Positions 53,792-63,041 of a stretch of DNA of 64,000 nt are shown in pieces. Below the pieces are notes generated by a model that was not told the origin of the DNA, searched no databases, and worked only from the letters and a program-made list of their open reading frames with translations. Every line of letters starts with the position of its first letter. Positions within the stretch are counted from its first letter, which is position 1. Origin of the DNA: Streptomyces toyocaensis (GTDB lineage: Bacteria > Actinomycetota > Actinomycetes > Streptomycetales > Streptomycetaceae). Position numbers and translations under genes: made by a program. The DNA lies in NCBI RefSeq assembly GCF_000725125.1, contig NZ_JFCB01000007.1, forward strand, positions 164,685 through 228,684, in the 5' to 3' direction.

Positions 53792-54964
53792 TTACCGGGG
53801 GCCCGGGCGGCCGAGTCCGCCGAGGACCGTCTCGGCCCGCCGGAGCGCCCCCTCGCCGGCCTCCAGGTCCGGGGTGATGCCCTTGCCGTCGACCGCCCGG
53901 CCCGAGGGGGTGCGGTAGTGGCCGACGGTCAGCTCGGCGACAGAGCCGTCGGGCAGCGGCGTCGGCATCTGCACCGAGCCCTTGCCGAAGGTGCGGGCAC
54001 CCACGACGACCGCCCGTCCCCGGTCCTGCAGGGCGCCGGTGAGGAGTTCGGCGGCGCTCATCGTCCCGCCGTCGACGAGCGCGACCAGGGGCCTGGCGGT
54101 GTCGCCGCCGGGCTCGGCGTGCAGGGCGCGCTGCTCGCCCTCGACGTCGTACGTGGCGACCAGCCCGCCGTCCAGGAAGGCGGAGGCCGCGGTGACCGCC
54201 TCGGTCACCAGTCCGCCGGGGTTGCCCCGCAGGTCGAGGACGATCCCGGCGCCGTCCGGGGCCCGCCGTACGGCGGTGCGGACCTGCTCACCTGATCCGG
54301 TGGTGAAGGCGCCGACCTCGATGACGGTGCCCCCGGAGGCGAGCTCGCGGACGGTGACGGTGTCCCGGGACAGCCGGGCCCGGCGCACGGTCTCGCTCCA
54401 CGCGCGCGGGCCGCGCTCCAGGCCGAGGCGGACGGTGGTGCCGGCGCTCTCGCCGGTGGTGTCGCCGCGCAGCAGCGAGACGACCTCGGTGACGGGCCGG
54501 CCGTCGACCTTCCGGCCGTCGACGCTGCGCAGCCGGTCCCCCGCGCGGATCCCGGCCTCGGCGGCGGGCGTGTCGCTGCCCACCCGCGTCACCTCGATAC
54601 GGCCGTCCCGCTCGCGGGCCCACAGGCCGACGCCGGTGTACCGGCCGTCCAGGGACTCCTCGAACTCCTCGTACTCGTCCGGCGAGTAGACGGCGGCCCA
54701 GCGGTCGCCACTGCGGCTGACGGCGCGCTGGGCGGCCTCCATGGGGGACGTGCCGTCCGCGGCGGCCCTCGCCGCCGCCCGGGCGACGTCCCTGTGGTGA
54801 CCCACCGGGGCGGCCGAACGGGCCCCGTCCGCCGCGTCCTCCCGGTCCGCCCCGGGGAGGTTCCCCGTGGCCGCACCGGCGACGAGCACGCTCGCGAACA
54901 CCAAGGTCAGGGCGGCCCCACGGCCGATGCGGCGGGACTGACAGAACAGGGCACGACCTGACAT
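53792..54964 (-). CDS. Secreted S41 C-terminal-processing peptidase
   Basis: A 390-residue protease with a signal anchor ([21 protein letters not shown]). A PDZ domain is near residues 125-205 ([36 protein letters not shown]). The catalytic serine is in [16 protein letters not shown] and the lysine in [13 protein letters not shown]. Start ATG 54964. The stop is 47 bp from smpB; it probably shares transcription with ftsX upstream. Confidence 0.94.
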   Translation of the reverse strand: MSGRALFCQSRRIGRGAALTLVFASVLVAGAATGNLPGADREDAADGARSAAPVGHHRDVARAAARAAADGTSPMEAAQRAVSRSGDRWAAVYSPDEYEEFEESLDGRYTGVGLWARERDGRIEVTRVGSDTPAAEAGIRAGDRLRSVDGRKVDGRPVTEVVSLLRGDTTGESAGTTVRLGLERGPRAWSETVRRARLSRDTVTVRELASGGTVIEVGAFTTGSGEQVRTAVRRAPDGAGIVLDLRGNPGGLVTEAVTAASAFLDGGLVATYDVEGEQRALHAEPGGDTARPLVALVDGGTMSAAELLTGALQDRGRAVVVGARTFGKGSVQMPTPLPDGSVAELTVGHYRTPSGRAVDGKGITPDLEAGEGALRRAETVLGGLGRPGPR

Positions 54965-55031
54965 GCCGGTGAGTCTAGGACAACACGAAGGGGCGCACGG
55001 CACGTTGGCCGCACGCCCCTCTGGACAAGAG

Positions 55032-55949
55032 TCACACCTTCAGGTACTTGCGCAGCGCGAAGAACGCGGCCAACGCGGGCATCAGCAGGCTGGTCGCCAG
55101 GATCAGCGGCAGCTTCGTCAGGACGGCGTCCCAGCCGATGAAGTTGATGAGATTCAGCTTCTCGGACAGGGCCAGCCCGTTGTCGATGATGAAGTACCGC
55201 CCGACCACCAGGAATCCGCACGCGAGGATGCCACCGATGAGTCCGGCGACGGCGGCCTCCATGATGAACGGCGTCTGGATGTAGAAGCCGGAGGCGCCGA
55301 CCAGCCGCATGATCCCGGTCTCGCGGCGGCGGCTGAACGCGGACACGCGCACCGTGTTGACGATCAGCATCAGCGCGACCACCAGCATCAGCGCCATCAC
55401 CGCGCGGGCGGCCCAGTTCATGCCGTTCAGCAGCCCGAAGAGGTTGTCGAGGATGCCCTTCTGGTCCTGCACCGACTGCACGCCGTCCCGCCCGTCGAAG
55501 GCGGTCGCGATGACCTGGTACTTCTCCGGGTCCTTCAGCTTGATGCGGTACGACTCCTGCATCTGGTCCGGTGTGAGGGAGCTGGCCAGCGGAGAGTCGC
55601 CGAACTGCTCCTTGTAGTGCTTGTACGCCTCGTCCTGCGACTCGTGCGTCACCGAGTCGACGACCGACATCTTCTCCAGGTCGGCCTTGATCTGGCCCTT
55701 CTGGTCGTCGGTCACCGCGCCCTTGGCGCAGTTGGGGTCGGACTCGGCGTCACTCTTGTTGCACAGGAAGACGGAGACGTTGACCTTGTCGTACCAGTAG
55801 CCCTTCATCGTGTTCACCTGGTCGCTCATCAGGAGCGACCCGCCGAACAGGGCGAGCGACAGGGCGACGGAGACGACGACGGCGAAGGTCATCGTCAGGT
55901 TGCGGCGGAGACCGACGCCGATCTCCGACAGGACGAACTGGGCGCGCAT
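55032..55949 (-). CDS. ftsX: Cell-division ABC permease FtsX
   Basis: A 305-residue membrane protein with four helices. The external loop between helices 1 and 2 is about 130 residues and holds two cysteines (FLCNKSDAESDPNCAKG), as in actinobacterial FtsX. The C-terminal part has NTVRVSAFSRRRETGIMRLVGAS, the ABC-permease signature. With FtsE it controls peptidoglycan hydrolases. The gap to ftsE is about 30 bp. Confidence 0.96.
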   Translation of the reverse strand: MRAQFVLSEIGVGLRRNLTMTFAVVVSVALSLALFGGSLLMSDQVNTMKGYWYDKVNVSVFLCNKSDAESDPNCAKGAVTDDQKGQIKADLEKMSVVDSVTHESQDEAYKHYKEQFGDSPLASSLTPDQMQESYRIKLKDPEKYQVIATAFDGRDGVQSVQDQKGILDNLFGLLNGMNWAARAVMALMLVVALMLIVNTVRVSAFSRRRETGIMRLVGASGFYIQTPFIMEAAVAGLIGGILACGFLVVGRYFIIDNGLALSEKLNLINFIGWDAVLTKLPLILATSLLMPALAAFFALRKYLKV

Positions 55950-55978
55950 GGCGTCTGATCAAGCCTTTCCGTGGAGCG

Positions 55979-56668
55979 TCAGTGCTGGTAGCCGTAGACG
56001 CCGCGTGCCTGGTCGCGGACGAGACGGCCCTTCTCCAGCTCGATGACGCGCTTGCGCATCTGGTCCACGATGTTCTGGTCGTGCGTCGCCATCACCACGG
56101 TGGTGCCGGTCCGGTTGATCCGGTCGAGCAGCTTCATGATGCCGACGGAGGTCTGCGGGTCGAGGTTGCCCGTGGGCTCGTCGCAGATGAGCAGTTTGGG
56201 CCGGTTGACGAAGGCCCGCGCGATGGCGACGCGCTGCTGCTCACCGCCGGAGAGCTCGCCGGGCATCCGGTCCTCCTTGCCGCCGAGCCCGACGAGGTCG
56301 AGCACCTGGGGCACGGACTTGCGGATCTCACCGCGCGACTTGCCGATCACTTCCTGCGCGAAGGCGACGTTCTCGGCGACCGTCTTGTTCGGCAGCAGGC
56401 GGAAGTCCTGGAACACCGTCCCCAGCTGGCGCCGGATCTGCGGCACCTTCCAGTTGGAGACGCGGGCGAGATCCTTGCCCAGGACGTGCACCTGCCCGTG
56501 GCTGGCCCGCTCCTCGCGGAGGATCAGCCGCAGGAAGGTGGACTTTCCGGAGCCGGAGGACCCCACGAGGAACACGAACTCGCCCTTCTCGACCTCCAGG
56601 GAGACATCCCTGAGGGCGGGACGGTTCTGTTTGGGGTAGGCCTTGGACACGTTGTCGAATCGGATCAC
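55979..56668 (-). CDS. ftsE: Cell-division ABC ATPase FtsE
   Basis: A 229-residue ATPase. Walker [15 protein letters not shown], signature [15 protein letters not shown], Walker [13 protein letters not shown], switch ATHDQ. The start is GTG 56668, because an ATG-led frame upstream is not coding. Partner of ftsX directly downstream. Confidence 0.97.
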   Translation of the reverse strand: MIRFDNVSKAYPKQNRPALRDVSLEVEKGEFVFLVGSSGSGKSTFLRLILREERASHGQVHVLGKDLARVSNWKVPQIRRQLGTVFQDFRLLPNKTVAENVAFAQEVIGKSRGEIRKSVPQVLDLVGLGGKEDRMPGELSGGEQQRVAIARAFVNRPKLLICDEPTGNLDPQTSVGIMKLLDRINRTGTTVVMATHDQNIVDQMRKRVIELEKGRLVRDQARGVYGYQH

Positions 56669-56914
56669 GGATGCACCACGGTTAGCCGGGGGTAGATGAG
56701 CGTGACCATACGCGAACCGGGGAGGCGAGCGCAGGCACCGGAGGGGTTGTGTAAGCCTTGGGCCCTTTTGTTCCGGGCAGGAGCGGGCCCCCGGGGGTGC
56801 GGGGAACCGCGGGACCCGGCGCGGCTTCACCGGGAACCTGGCACAGTGGGAGGGGAACGTCCACCCGGTCGTGGGCGTTGAACCATACGGAACCGGTGCG
56901 AGGAGGGCGAGCGC

Positions 56915-57106
56915 ATGACGTACGACCGGCTGGTGTGCGCGAACTGCGCCGCGCCCGTGAGCGAGGGCCGGTGCCCGGTGTGCCGTGCGAACCGCGAGCG
57001 GCTGCAGCAGGAGAACTTCTTCGCGGGGCTGAACCCCCTGACGCTGATCGCCCTGCTGGCCGTGCTGATCGCGGCGGTGGCGCTGCTCGCCCAGCAGACC
57101 GTCTGA
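56915..57106 (+). CDS. Small zinc-ribbon membrane protein
   Basis: A 63-residue protein with CANCAAP and CPVCRAN knuckles (zinc ribbon), then a transmembrane helix ([19 protein letters not shown]). Good ribosome site GAGGAGGGCGAG. Conserved in Streptomyces next to ftsE, role unknown. Confidence 0.85.
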   Translation: MTYDRLVCANCAAPVSEGRCPVCRANRERLQQENFFAGLNPLTLIALLAVLIAAVALLAQQTV

Positions 57107-57126
57107 CACCCGACCCGAGGATGTGA

Positions 57127-57165
57127 CGAAGGGCCCGGAGCGCGTGACGCGCTCCGGGCCCTTCG
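57127..57165. terminator. Bidirectional terminator
   Basis: CGAAGGGCCCGGAGCGCGT (57127-57145) and its reverse complement (57147-57165): a perfect 19-bp palindrome between the zinc-ribbon gene and the LAETG gene. Confidence 0.85.
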
Positions 57166-57210
57166 TGCCGGGTCAGGTCATGTGTACGGTGCGTACACGC
57201 GACGCCACCG

Positions 57211-57930
57211 TCAGGCGGCGGCGCCACCACGGCCGGTCATCAGGCGCGGCAGCACCCGGAAGCCGATACCGCCGGCGATCATCGTGGCGGCGCCGATCAC
57301 CAGGAAGGTCATCTCGGCGGCACCCGTCTCGGCGAGCTCCTTGCCGTTGCCCTGGGCCGAGGTGGCGGGGGCTTCCTCACCGGTGTCGGTGAGGGCCGAG
57401 GAGCCCTCCTCCTGGGCCGAGGTGCCACCCTTGGGGTCGGCGGCGTTGCCACCGTCGCCGTTCCCGTCACCCGGGGCGGCCGGGTCCTCCGAGGGCTCCT
57501 CGACAGGGTCCTCGCCACCGTCACCCGGGTCACCCGGGGTGTCGCCACCGTCACCCGGGTCACCCGGGGTGTCGCCGCCATCGCCCGGGTCACCCGGGGT
57601 GTCGCCACCATCGCCCGGGTCACCCGGGGTGTCGCCACCGTCACCCGGGTCACCCGGGGTGTCGCCGCCATCGCCCGGGTCACCCGGGGTGTCGCCACCA
57701 TCGCCCGGGCACTCGGGGCCGGTGCCGACGTCACAGCCCGGGTCGTCTTCACCCGGGTTTTCGTCGTCAAGGTCGGCGTTTACGCCGACCGCGAGGCCCG
57801 CGTCGTTCGCCTCGGCGCTCACACCGATGTCGAGGGCGGAGGCCGCGCCGGCCGCCGTCAGCGAGGCGCCGGCCGCGATCACGGCACCGGCCGCGATCCG
57901 AGCGACACGGATCCGCGTCTTCTTGGTCAT
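57211..57930 (-). CDS. LAETG-type sortase-anchored surface protein with Pro/Gly/Asp repeats
   Basis: A 239-residue secreted protein. Signal peptide ends near ASA (residues 1-32). Residues about 70-140 are DGGDTPGDPG repeats (ten residues each, about seven copies). A Glu/Asp/Ala-rich part follows. The C-terminal sorting signal is LAETGAAEMTFLVIGAATMI then a basic tail, as in class E sortase substrates. Probably covalently linked to the cell wall. No sortase gene nearby. Confidence 0.88.
   Translation of the reverse strand: MTKKTRIRVARIAAGAVIAAGASLTAAGAASALDIGVSAEANDAGLAVGVNADLDDENPGEDDPGCDVGTGPECPGDGGDTPGDPGDGGDTPGDPGDGGDTPGDPGDGGDTPGDPGDGGDTPGDPGDGGDTPGDPGDGGEDPVEEPSEDPAAPGDGNGDGGNAADPKGGTSAQEEGSSALTDTGEEAPATSAQGNGKELAETGAAEMTFLVIGAATMIAGGIGFRVLPRLMTGRGGAAA
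57511..57710 (-). repeat. 30-bp tandem repeat, higher-order 90-bp unit
   Basis: Units of 30 bp (GTCGCCACCGTCACCCGGGT followed by CACCCGGGGT) from 57511 to 57710, six full and one partial. Sub-types run A A B C A B C, and 57541-57630 equals 57631-57709 almost exactly. Confidence 0.9.
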
Positions 57931-58248
57931 GTGGTTGCTACCCCCAGTAGCTCATCGTCAATGAGGCGGCGCTCGGGGGCCGTGATCAACGGGGGTTGCT
58001 GCGTCGTGGAGCCCCCCGGTTCACATGCGCCCCAGAGATACGCATGCCACGCTTCACCCTTCCCACTTTCCAAAAGAACGTCAAGGCCGTTGCGTGCGCG
58101 ATGTCCGGCTACGCGCGCTTTGCGGAACAAGGAAGCTGTGAGTGTGACGTAAATCCCGGACATCCCCGGCAAGCGAAAGGCAACTGCCGCCCCGTGGGCG
58201 GCAGTTGCCTTGTCGACAAAGAGGTGTTCGCGCGGGGTCGCGCGAGGG
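57931..58248. other. Intergenic region upstream of the LAETG gene
   Basis: 318 bp. Contains the prfB terminator at 58177-58211. The half near 57931 holds the LAETG promoter. A short minus-strand frame at 57927-58172 looks like chance. Confidence 0.4.
58177..58211 (-). terminator. Terminator of prfB
   Basis: AAGGCAACTGCCGCCC (58177-58192), three-base loop, GGGCGGCAGTTGCCTT (58196-58211), a perfect 16-bp stem with a partial U-run. Confidence 0.85.
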
Positions 58249-59355
58249 TCACTTCTCCTGCTGCTTGCGCCAGCGAATCCCGGCCTCGAGGAAGCCGTCG
58301 ATCTCTCCGTTGAACACGGCCTCGGGGTTGCCGACTTCGTGCTCCGTGCGCAGGTCCTTGACCATCTGGTAGGGGTGCAGCACGTACGAACGCATCTGGT
58401 TTCCCCAGGAGTTGCCGCCGTCGCCCTTGAGGGCGTCCATCTTGGCCTGCTCCTCCTGACGGCGCCGCTCGAGCAGCTTGGCCTGGAGGACGTTCATCGC
58501 GGTGGCCTTGTTCTGGATCTGCGAGCGCTCGTTCTGGCAGGAGACCACGATGCCGGTGGGGATGTGGGTGAGGCGCACCGCGGAGTCGGTGGTGTTCACG
58601 CCCTGGCCGCCGGGGCCGGAGGAGCGGTAGACGTCCACGCGCAGTTCGGACTCGTCGATCTCGATGTGGTCGGTCTGCTCGACCACGGGGAGGATCTCGA
58701 CGCCCGCGAAGGAGGTCTGGCGGCGGCCCTGGTTGTCGAAGGGCGAGATGCGCACCAGGCGGTGCGTGCCCTGCTCCACCGAGAGGGTGCCGTAGGCGTA
58801 GGGCGCCTGCACGGAGAAGGTGGTCGACTTGATGCCGGCCTCCTCCGCGTACGACGTCTCGATGAGCTCGGTCTTGTAGCCCTTCTGCTCCGCCCAGCGC
58901 AGGTACATCCGCTGCAGCTTCTCGGCGAAGTCGGCCGCGTCGACGCCGCCGGCCTCGGCACGGATGTTGACCAGAGCCTCACGGGAGTCGTACTCACCGC
59001 TGAGGAGCGTACGGACCTCCATCTCGTCCAGCGCCTTCTTCACGAGGGCGAGCTCCGACTCGGCCTCCGCGCGGGTGTCCGGGTCGTCCTCCTCCTCGGC
59101 CATCTCGAAGAGCACGGCGAGATCGTCGATCCGGCCGCGCAGCGCCTCGGCCTTCCGCACCTCGGCCTGCAGGTGGGAGAGCTTGCTGGTGATCTTCTGC
59201 GCCTCGTCCGGGTTGTCCCACAGCGAAGGCGCGGCCGCCTGCTCCTCGAGCACGGCGATGTCTGCCCTCAGCTTGTCGAGGTCCAGGACGGCCTCGATCG
59301 ACTCCATGGTCGAGGAGAGGGACTTGAGCTCTTCGGATACATCGACGACTGCCAC
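58249..59355 (-). CDS. prfB: Peptide chain release factor 2
   Basis: A 368-residue protein that ends translation at UGA and UAA. The tripeptide that reads the stop is SPF (in [15 protein letters not shown]), and the catalytic GGQ is in [18 protein letters not shown]. The frame is continuous: unlike E. coli there is no programmed +1 frameshift. ATG 59355. Confidence 0.97.
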   Translation of the reverse strand: MAVVDVSEELKSLSSTMESIEAVLDLDKLRADIAVLEEQAAAPSLWDNPDEAQKITSKLSHLQAEVRKAEALRGRIDDLAVLFEMAEEEDDPDTRAEAESELALVKKALDEMEVRTLLSGEYDSREALVNIRAEAGGVDAADFAEKLQRMYLRWAEQKGYKTELIETSYAEEAGIKSTTFSVQAPYAYGTLSVEQGTHRLVRISPFDNQGRRQTSFAGVEILPVVEQTDHIEIDESELRVDVYRSSGPGGQGVNTTDSAVRLTHIPTGIVVSCQNERSQIQNKATAMNVLQAKLLERRRQEEQAKMDALKGDGGNSWGNQMRSYVLHPYQMVKDLRTEHEVGNPEAVFNGEIDGFLEAGIRWRKQQEK

Positions 59356-59504
59356 GCCCTCCAGCGTAACGGCTTCCCGCGCCGGGCCATGCCTGGCGGG
59401 CGGTGCGGGGGCGCGGGGCCGCGTGGGGCGGCGCGGGGCGGCTGCTCGGGCAGGGGGCGGGGAGCAGGCCTCCGTCGCCCCCGCCGCCCCTTCCCGTCCC
59501 GTCC

Positions 59505-59523
59505 CTGGGGGCTTCGCCCCCAG
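59505..59523 (-). terminator. Terminator of pkaB
   Basis: CTGGGGGC, loop TTC, GCCCCCAG at 59505-59523, 28 bp past the pkaB stop. Confidence 0.6.
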
Positions 59524-59530
59524 ACCCCCT

Positions 59531-59552
59531 TCGCGCAGTTCCCCGCGCCCCT
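59531..59552. repeat. 22-bp dispersed repeat, copy at pkaB stop
   Basis: TCGCGCAGTTCCCCGCGCCC followed by CT: the exact reverse complement of 28887-28908. It includes two bases of the pkaB stop codon (CTA at 59551-59553). Confidence 0.7.
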
Positions 59553-60789
59553 AGGGGGTGGCCGGGGCCGAGTGCCGGGTGTCCCGGGGAGGTGTGGCGT
59601 CGTCCTCGGCGGTCGCCAGCCAGGTGCCCACGCCGGCGGCCGCCAGGAGCACCGCCGCCACGGCGAGCGTCAGGCGGCGCCGGCGGGCGACCGCGCGGTT
59701 GCGGGCCGACCCGGGGCGGGGGGCGCCGGCCGCGCGGGGCGCGCGGGCCGTGCCGCGGGCGCCTCCGGCCAGTTCGTCGGGCGCGGGCACCCTCATCGAC
59801 GTGTGCGTGTCGCGGTTGGAGTCGGACGGCTTCGCGCCCGGCACCAGCGGGACGGCGCCGCGGCGCCGCACGGGCTCCCCGGCGGCCGGGGCGGGCACGG
59901 GGGCGTCCTCCCCGGCCTCCTCCTCCGCCTCCGTGTCCGGCTCGTCCACCTCCAGCGGCGGCATCCCCGCCAGCATCGGCAGCAGCTCCCGCAGGCGCGC
60001 GCCCAGCTCGGAGGCGCGCAGCCGGGAGGCCGGGGCCTTCGCCAGGCACTGCACCAGCAGCTGCCACAGTTCGTCCGGGATGCCGGGGAGGGGGACGACC
60101 GTCTCGGTGACGTGGCGGCGCAGCACCGCGCCCGGGTGGCCGCCGCCGAACGGAGTGAAGCCCGCGAGCAGCTCGTAGAGGACCGTGGCGAGCGCGTAGA
60201 TGTCGACCGAGGCGCGCGGCGGCAGGCCCTCCACGATCTCCGGCGCCAGGTAGTCCGGCGTACCGATGATCTTCGTGGCCCGGGTGCGGCGCGGGGTGTC
60301 GATGAGTTTCGCCACACCGAAGTCCGTGAGCAGGGCGCGGTGCGAGCCGCCCGGGCCGAGCGGGCCCTGCATGTCCAGCAGCACGTTCTCCGGTTTGACG
60401 TCCCGGTGCACGACGCCGGCCGCGTGCGCCGCCGCCAGGCCGTCCGCGACGTCGGCGACGATCGCCACCGCGGCCTCCGGTGCCAGCCTGCGCTCCCGGT
60501 CGAGGCGGGTGCGCAGGTCCGTACCCCGGACGAGGTCCATGACCAGTGCGAGGTCGTTGCCGTCGACCACCAGGTCGCGCACGGAGACGACGTGGGGGTG
60601 CTCCAGACCGAGCAGCGCCGTCCGCTCCTGCACGAAGCGGCCGACGAGCTCCTGGTCCGAGGAGAGATCCTCACGCAGCAGCTTGATGGCGACGGGCCCG
60701 TCGGGGCCCTCGCCCAGCCACACCGTGCCGGCGCTGCCCCGTCCGAGGATCTGATGGGCGGTGTACCGGCTGCCGATTCTCCGTGCCAA
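59551..60789 (-). CDS. pkaB: Membrane-anchored Ser/Thr protein kinase PkaB
   Basis: A 412-residue Hanks-type kinase. Glycine loop ILGRGSAGTVWLG, Lys in VAIKLLRED, HRDVKPENVLLD, DFGVAKL and APE (PDYLAPEIVEG) are present. A Pro/Ala/Arg-rich linker leads to one C-terminal helix (LTLAVAAVLLAAAGVGTWL) at about 375, then a short outer tail. TTG 60789 has TAGGAGCAG upstream. Paralogue of pkaA, on the same strand. Confidence 0.94.
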   Translation of the reverse strand: MARRIGSRYTAHQILGRGSAGTVWLGEGPDGPVAIKLLREDLSSDQELVGRFVQERTALLGLEHPHVVSVRDLVVDGNDLALVMDLVRGTDLRTRLDRERRLAPEAAVAIVADVADGLAAAHAAGVVHRDVKPENVLLDMQGPLGPGGSHRALLTDFGVAKLIDTPRRTRATKIIGTPDYLAPEIVEGLPPRASVDIYALATVLYELLAGFTPFGGGHPGAVLRRHVTETVVPLPGIPDELWQLLVQCLAKAPASRLRASELGARLRELLPMLAGMPPLEVDEPDTEAEEEAGEDAPVPAPAAGEPVRRRGAVPLVPGAKPSDSNRDTHTSMRVPAPDELAGGARGTARAPRAAGAPRPGSARNRAVARRRRLTLAVAAVLLAAAGVGTWLATAEDDATPPRDTRHSAPATP

Positions 60790-60898
60790 GACTGCTCCTA
60801 CCGACGCGTGTTGTCGCTAAAACTACGCGTCCGGGGAGCCGGGCTTCACCGGGGATACGGAAATCGACCCCCAGATGTCGACAAATCAGTAAACAAGC

Positions 60899-62563
60899 TC
60901 AGTTCGAGCCGGAGGGCGCCGAGGGGTCCTCGGGGCCCCCCAGGTCCTGGATCCAGCCCGTCACGGTGCCGAACCAGTCGGTGAGCTGGTCCCAGTACCC
61001 CTTGCCGGTGCCGATCCAGTCCTGGAGCGGGCTCAGCTCCCAGACGAGCCAGCCCGCGACGAACAGGATGACGATCGTGAACAGGCACCCCTTGAGGCAG
61101 CCGAGGCCGGGGATCCTCATGGGACTGCCGCTGCGCTGCCGCGGCTGCCGGGGCTCCCGGACCGGACGCTGCGGCTCCGGCGGCGGCGCGTACCGCTCCG
61201 GCTGGGGCTGCTGCCGGCGCCGGCGCTCCGGGGGCGGGGCGTACGGCTGGGGCTGGGGCTGCTGGGGGTAGCCGTACCCCGGGCCGGGCTGCGGCTGGGC
61301 CTGCGGGCGTCGCTGCGGCGGCTGCTGCGGGGGCCTGGCGACCTGCCGCTGGGGGCGGCGGCGCAGCGGATCCTGGCTGGGGTCGAGGTACTGGACCTGG
61401 GTCTGCTCGTTGCGGTCGCGGGCCGCGCGGAGCTGGTTCTGCCAGGGGTGCGGGTCCTCGGGCCCCCCGCCGGACTGCCCCGGCCCGCCGGGCGGCACCG
61501 GCGGCATGACGGCCGTGGGGTCGGCGGCACCGGCCGGGCCGCCGGTCTGCGGCAGGACGCTGGTCGCGCCGTTGGGGTCGTAGCCGCCCGCGCCGTGCGG
61601 CAGCACCTGCGTCGGGTCGGCGGCGCCGGGGGCGTCGGGCACCGGAGCGGGCGCCGGGTCGGGGGCGAGGAGCGCGCCGACGTTCTCCGCGGCGGCGATC
61701 TGCCCGGAGTTCGCGTGCACGCCGATGCCGTCGGCGACGACGCGCAGGCCGCGCGCGAGGTTCTCGGCGCTGGGCCGCTGGTCGGGGTCCTTGCGCAGGC
61801 AGCGCTCGATGACCGTCCACAGCGGGTCGGGGACCGTGGAGGGGCGGCGCGGCTCGGCGCTCAGGTGCTGGTGCAGCACTTCGAGGGCGGAGCCGCCGGA
61901 GAACGGCGGGCGGCCGGTGACCAGCTCGTACAGCAGGATGCCGGCGCCGTAGACGTCGACGGCGGAGGTCTGCGGGCGGCCCTCGGCGGACTCGGGCGCG
62001 ATGTACGCGGGCGTGCCGACGAACTCGTGGGTGCGGGTCAGACCCGGGGAGTCGGCCAGGCGGGCGATGCCGAAGTCGGTCAGCATCGGGTGCATCTCGC
62101 CGCCGTTCTGCCGCAGCAGCACGTTGGCGGGTTTCAGGTCGCGGTGCACTACGCCGTCGGAGTGGCTGGCGCCGAGCGCGTCGGCGATCTGCGCGGTCAG
62201 CAGGGCCGCGGCGACGGGGGTGAAGGGGCCGTTCTCCCGGAGGTAACGGTGCAGGTCGGGTCCCTCGACGAGGTCCATGACCAGGGCCAGCAGGTCACCC
62301 TCGACCACCAGGTCGCGGACCCGGACGATGTTGGGGTGGGTGAGCCGCAGCAGTACGGAGCGCTCGCGCAGGAACCGCATCACGACGTCGGCGTCGTTCG
62401 CGAGCTCCTCCTTGAGGACCTTGATCGCGACGGTCTCGCCGGGCTGCCCCGGTACGGCCGCCTCGGCGCCCGCGGTCTCCCGCTGGCGGGCTCGCCAGAC
62501 GGTGCCCGTGGCGCCGCGTCCGAGCGGCTCCTCGAGCAGGTACTTGCTCCCTACCGGCCGCAC
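60899..62563 (-). CDS. pkaA: Membrane-anchored Ser/Thr protein kinase PkaA
   Basis: A 554-residue kinase. Motifs: LGRGATGTVWRAR, VAIKVLKEE, HRDLKPANVLLR, DFGIARL and APES. The linker (about residues 290-480) is Pro/Gln/Arg-rich (QPQPGPGYGYPQQPQPQP). A helix (GCLFTIVILFVAGWLVWE) is at about 500 and a short outer domain follows. GTG 62563 with AGGGAG at nine bases. Divergent from an FHA protein gene. Confidence 0.94.
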   Translation of the reverse strand: MRPVGSKYLLEEPLGRGATGTVWRARQRETAGAEAAVPGQPGETVAIKVLKEELANDADVVMRFLRERSVLLRLTHPNIVRVRDLVVEGDLLALVMDLVEGPDLHRYLRENGPFTPVAAALLTAQIADALGASHSDGVVHRDLKPANVLLRQNGGEMHPMLTDFGIARLADSPGLTRTHEFVGTPAYIAPESAEGRPQTSAVDVYGAGILLYELVTGRPPFSGGSALEVLHQHLSAEPRRPSTVPDPLWTVIERCLRKDPDQRPSAENLARGLRVVADGIGVHANSGQIAAAENVGALLAPDPAPAPVPDAPGAADPTQVLPHGAGGYDPNGATSVLPQTGGPAGAADPTAVMPPVPPGGPGQSGGGPEDPHPWQNQLRAARDRNEQTQVQYLDPSQDPLRRRPQRQVARPPQQPPQRRPQAQPQPGPGYGYPQQPQPQPYAPPPERRRRQQPQPERYAPPPEPQRPVREPRQPRQRSGSPMRIPGLGCLKGCLFTIVILFVAGWLVWELSPLQDWIGTGKGYWDQLTDWFGTVTGWIQDLGGPEDPSAPSGSN

Positions 62564-63041
62564 GTCATGCGCTCCCTGCTGCTTGCTTGGCTGGCGTACA
62601 CCGTGGTCCACCCTGCTGCGGAATGTTCCGACCCACTGTAGTGCCGCAGCGCGGAATACCGGCCGGTCGACTTCGACCCCCGTCCGTCCTGTGATCCGTC
62701 TGTGGGTCTTACGTACCGGTTCCCGTCCGTGTTCGACGGTTCGAGGGAAAGACGCTCCACCCGGTCCGTTGGTTGCCGCATGCTGCACGTGACCGATCTC
62801 AAGTCGGCCCGGAACGATCACCGACGCGTCACCGGTCAGGCATTTTTGCGGGCAGAGCCGACCAATCAAGATCATTCGCTGCCCGGAGGCGGGCACGTTG
62901 TCGGCGGCAGGTGCGAGGATGCGTGCAGTACTGGCCGTACGTGCGCGTGTGGCGGTGGGGGAAGTCCGCGGTGGGGGGACCGCGGGGCCGCTTCGTCCCC
63001 CCGTGTCGCGGGCGCCCGCGCAGAAGGGACAGCTGACGGCG
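62564..63041. other. Divergent pkaA / FHA-gene intergenic region
   Basis: 478 bp. A minus-strand TACAGT (62635-62640) about 70 bp before pkaA could be its -10; no matched -35. AT-richer patch near 62842-62876. No RNA gene seen. Confidence 0.3.

Noticed and set aside
57511..57710. CRISPR-like array of 30-bp repeats
   Set aside because: Repeats are contiguous with no unique spacers, and they encode a Pro/Gly/Asp stalk in frame.
57927..58172. Minus-strand 81-codon frame
   Set aside because: It overlaps the LAETG start and has no motif or ribosome site.
58249..59355. Programmed frameshift in prfB
   Set aside because: The reading frame is continuous with no internal UGA after CUU.
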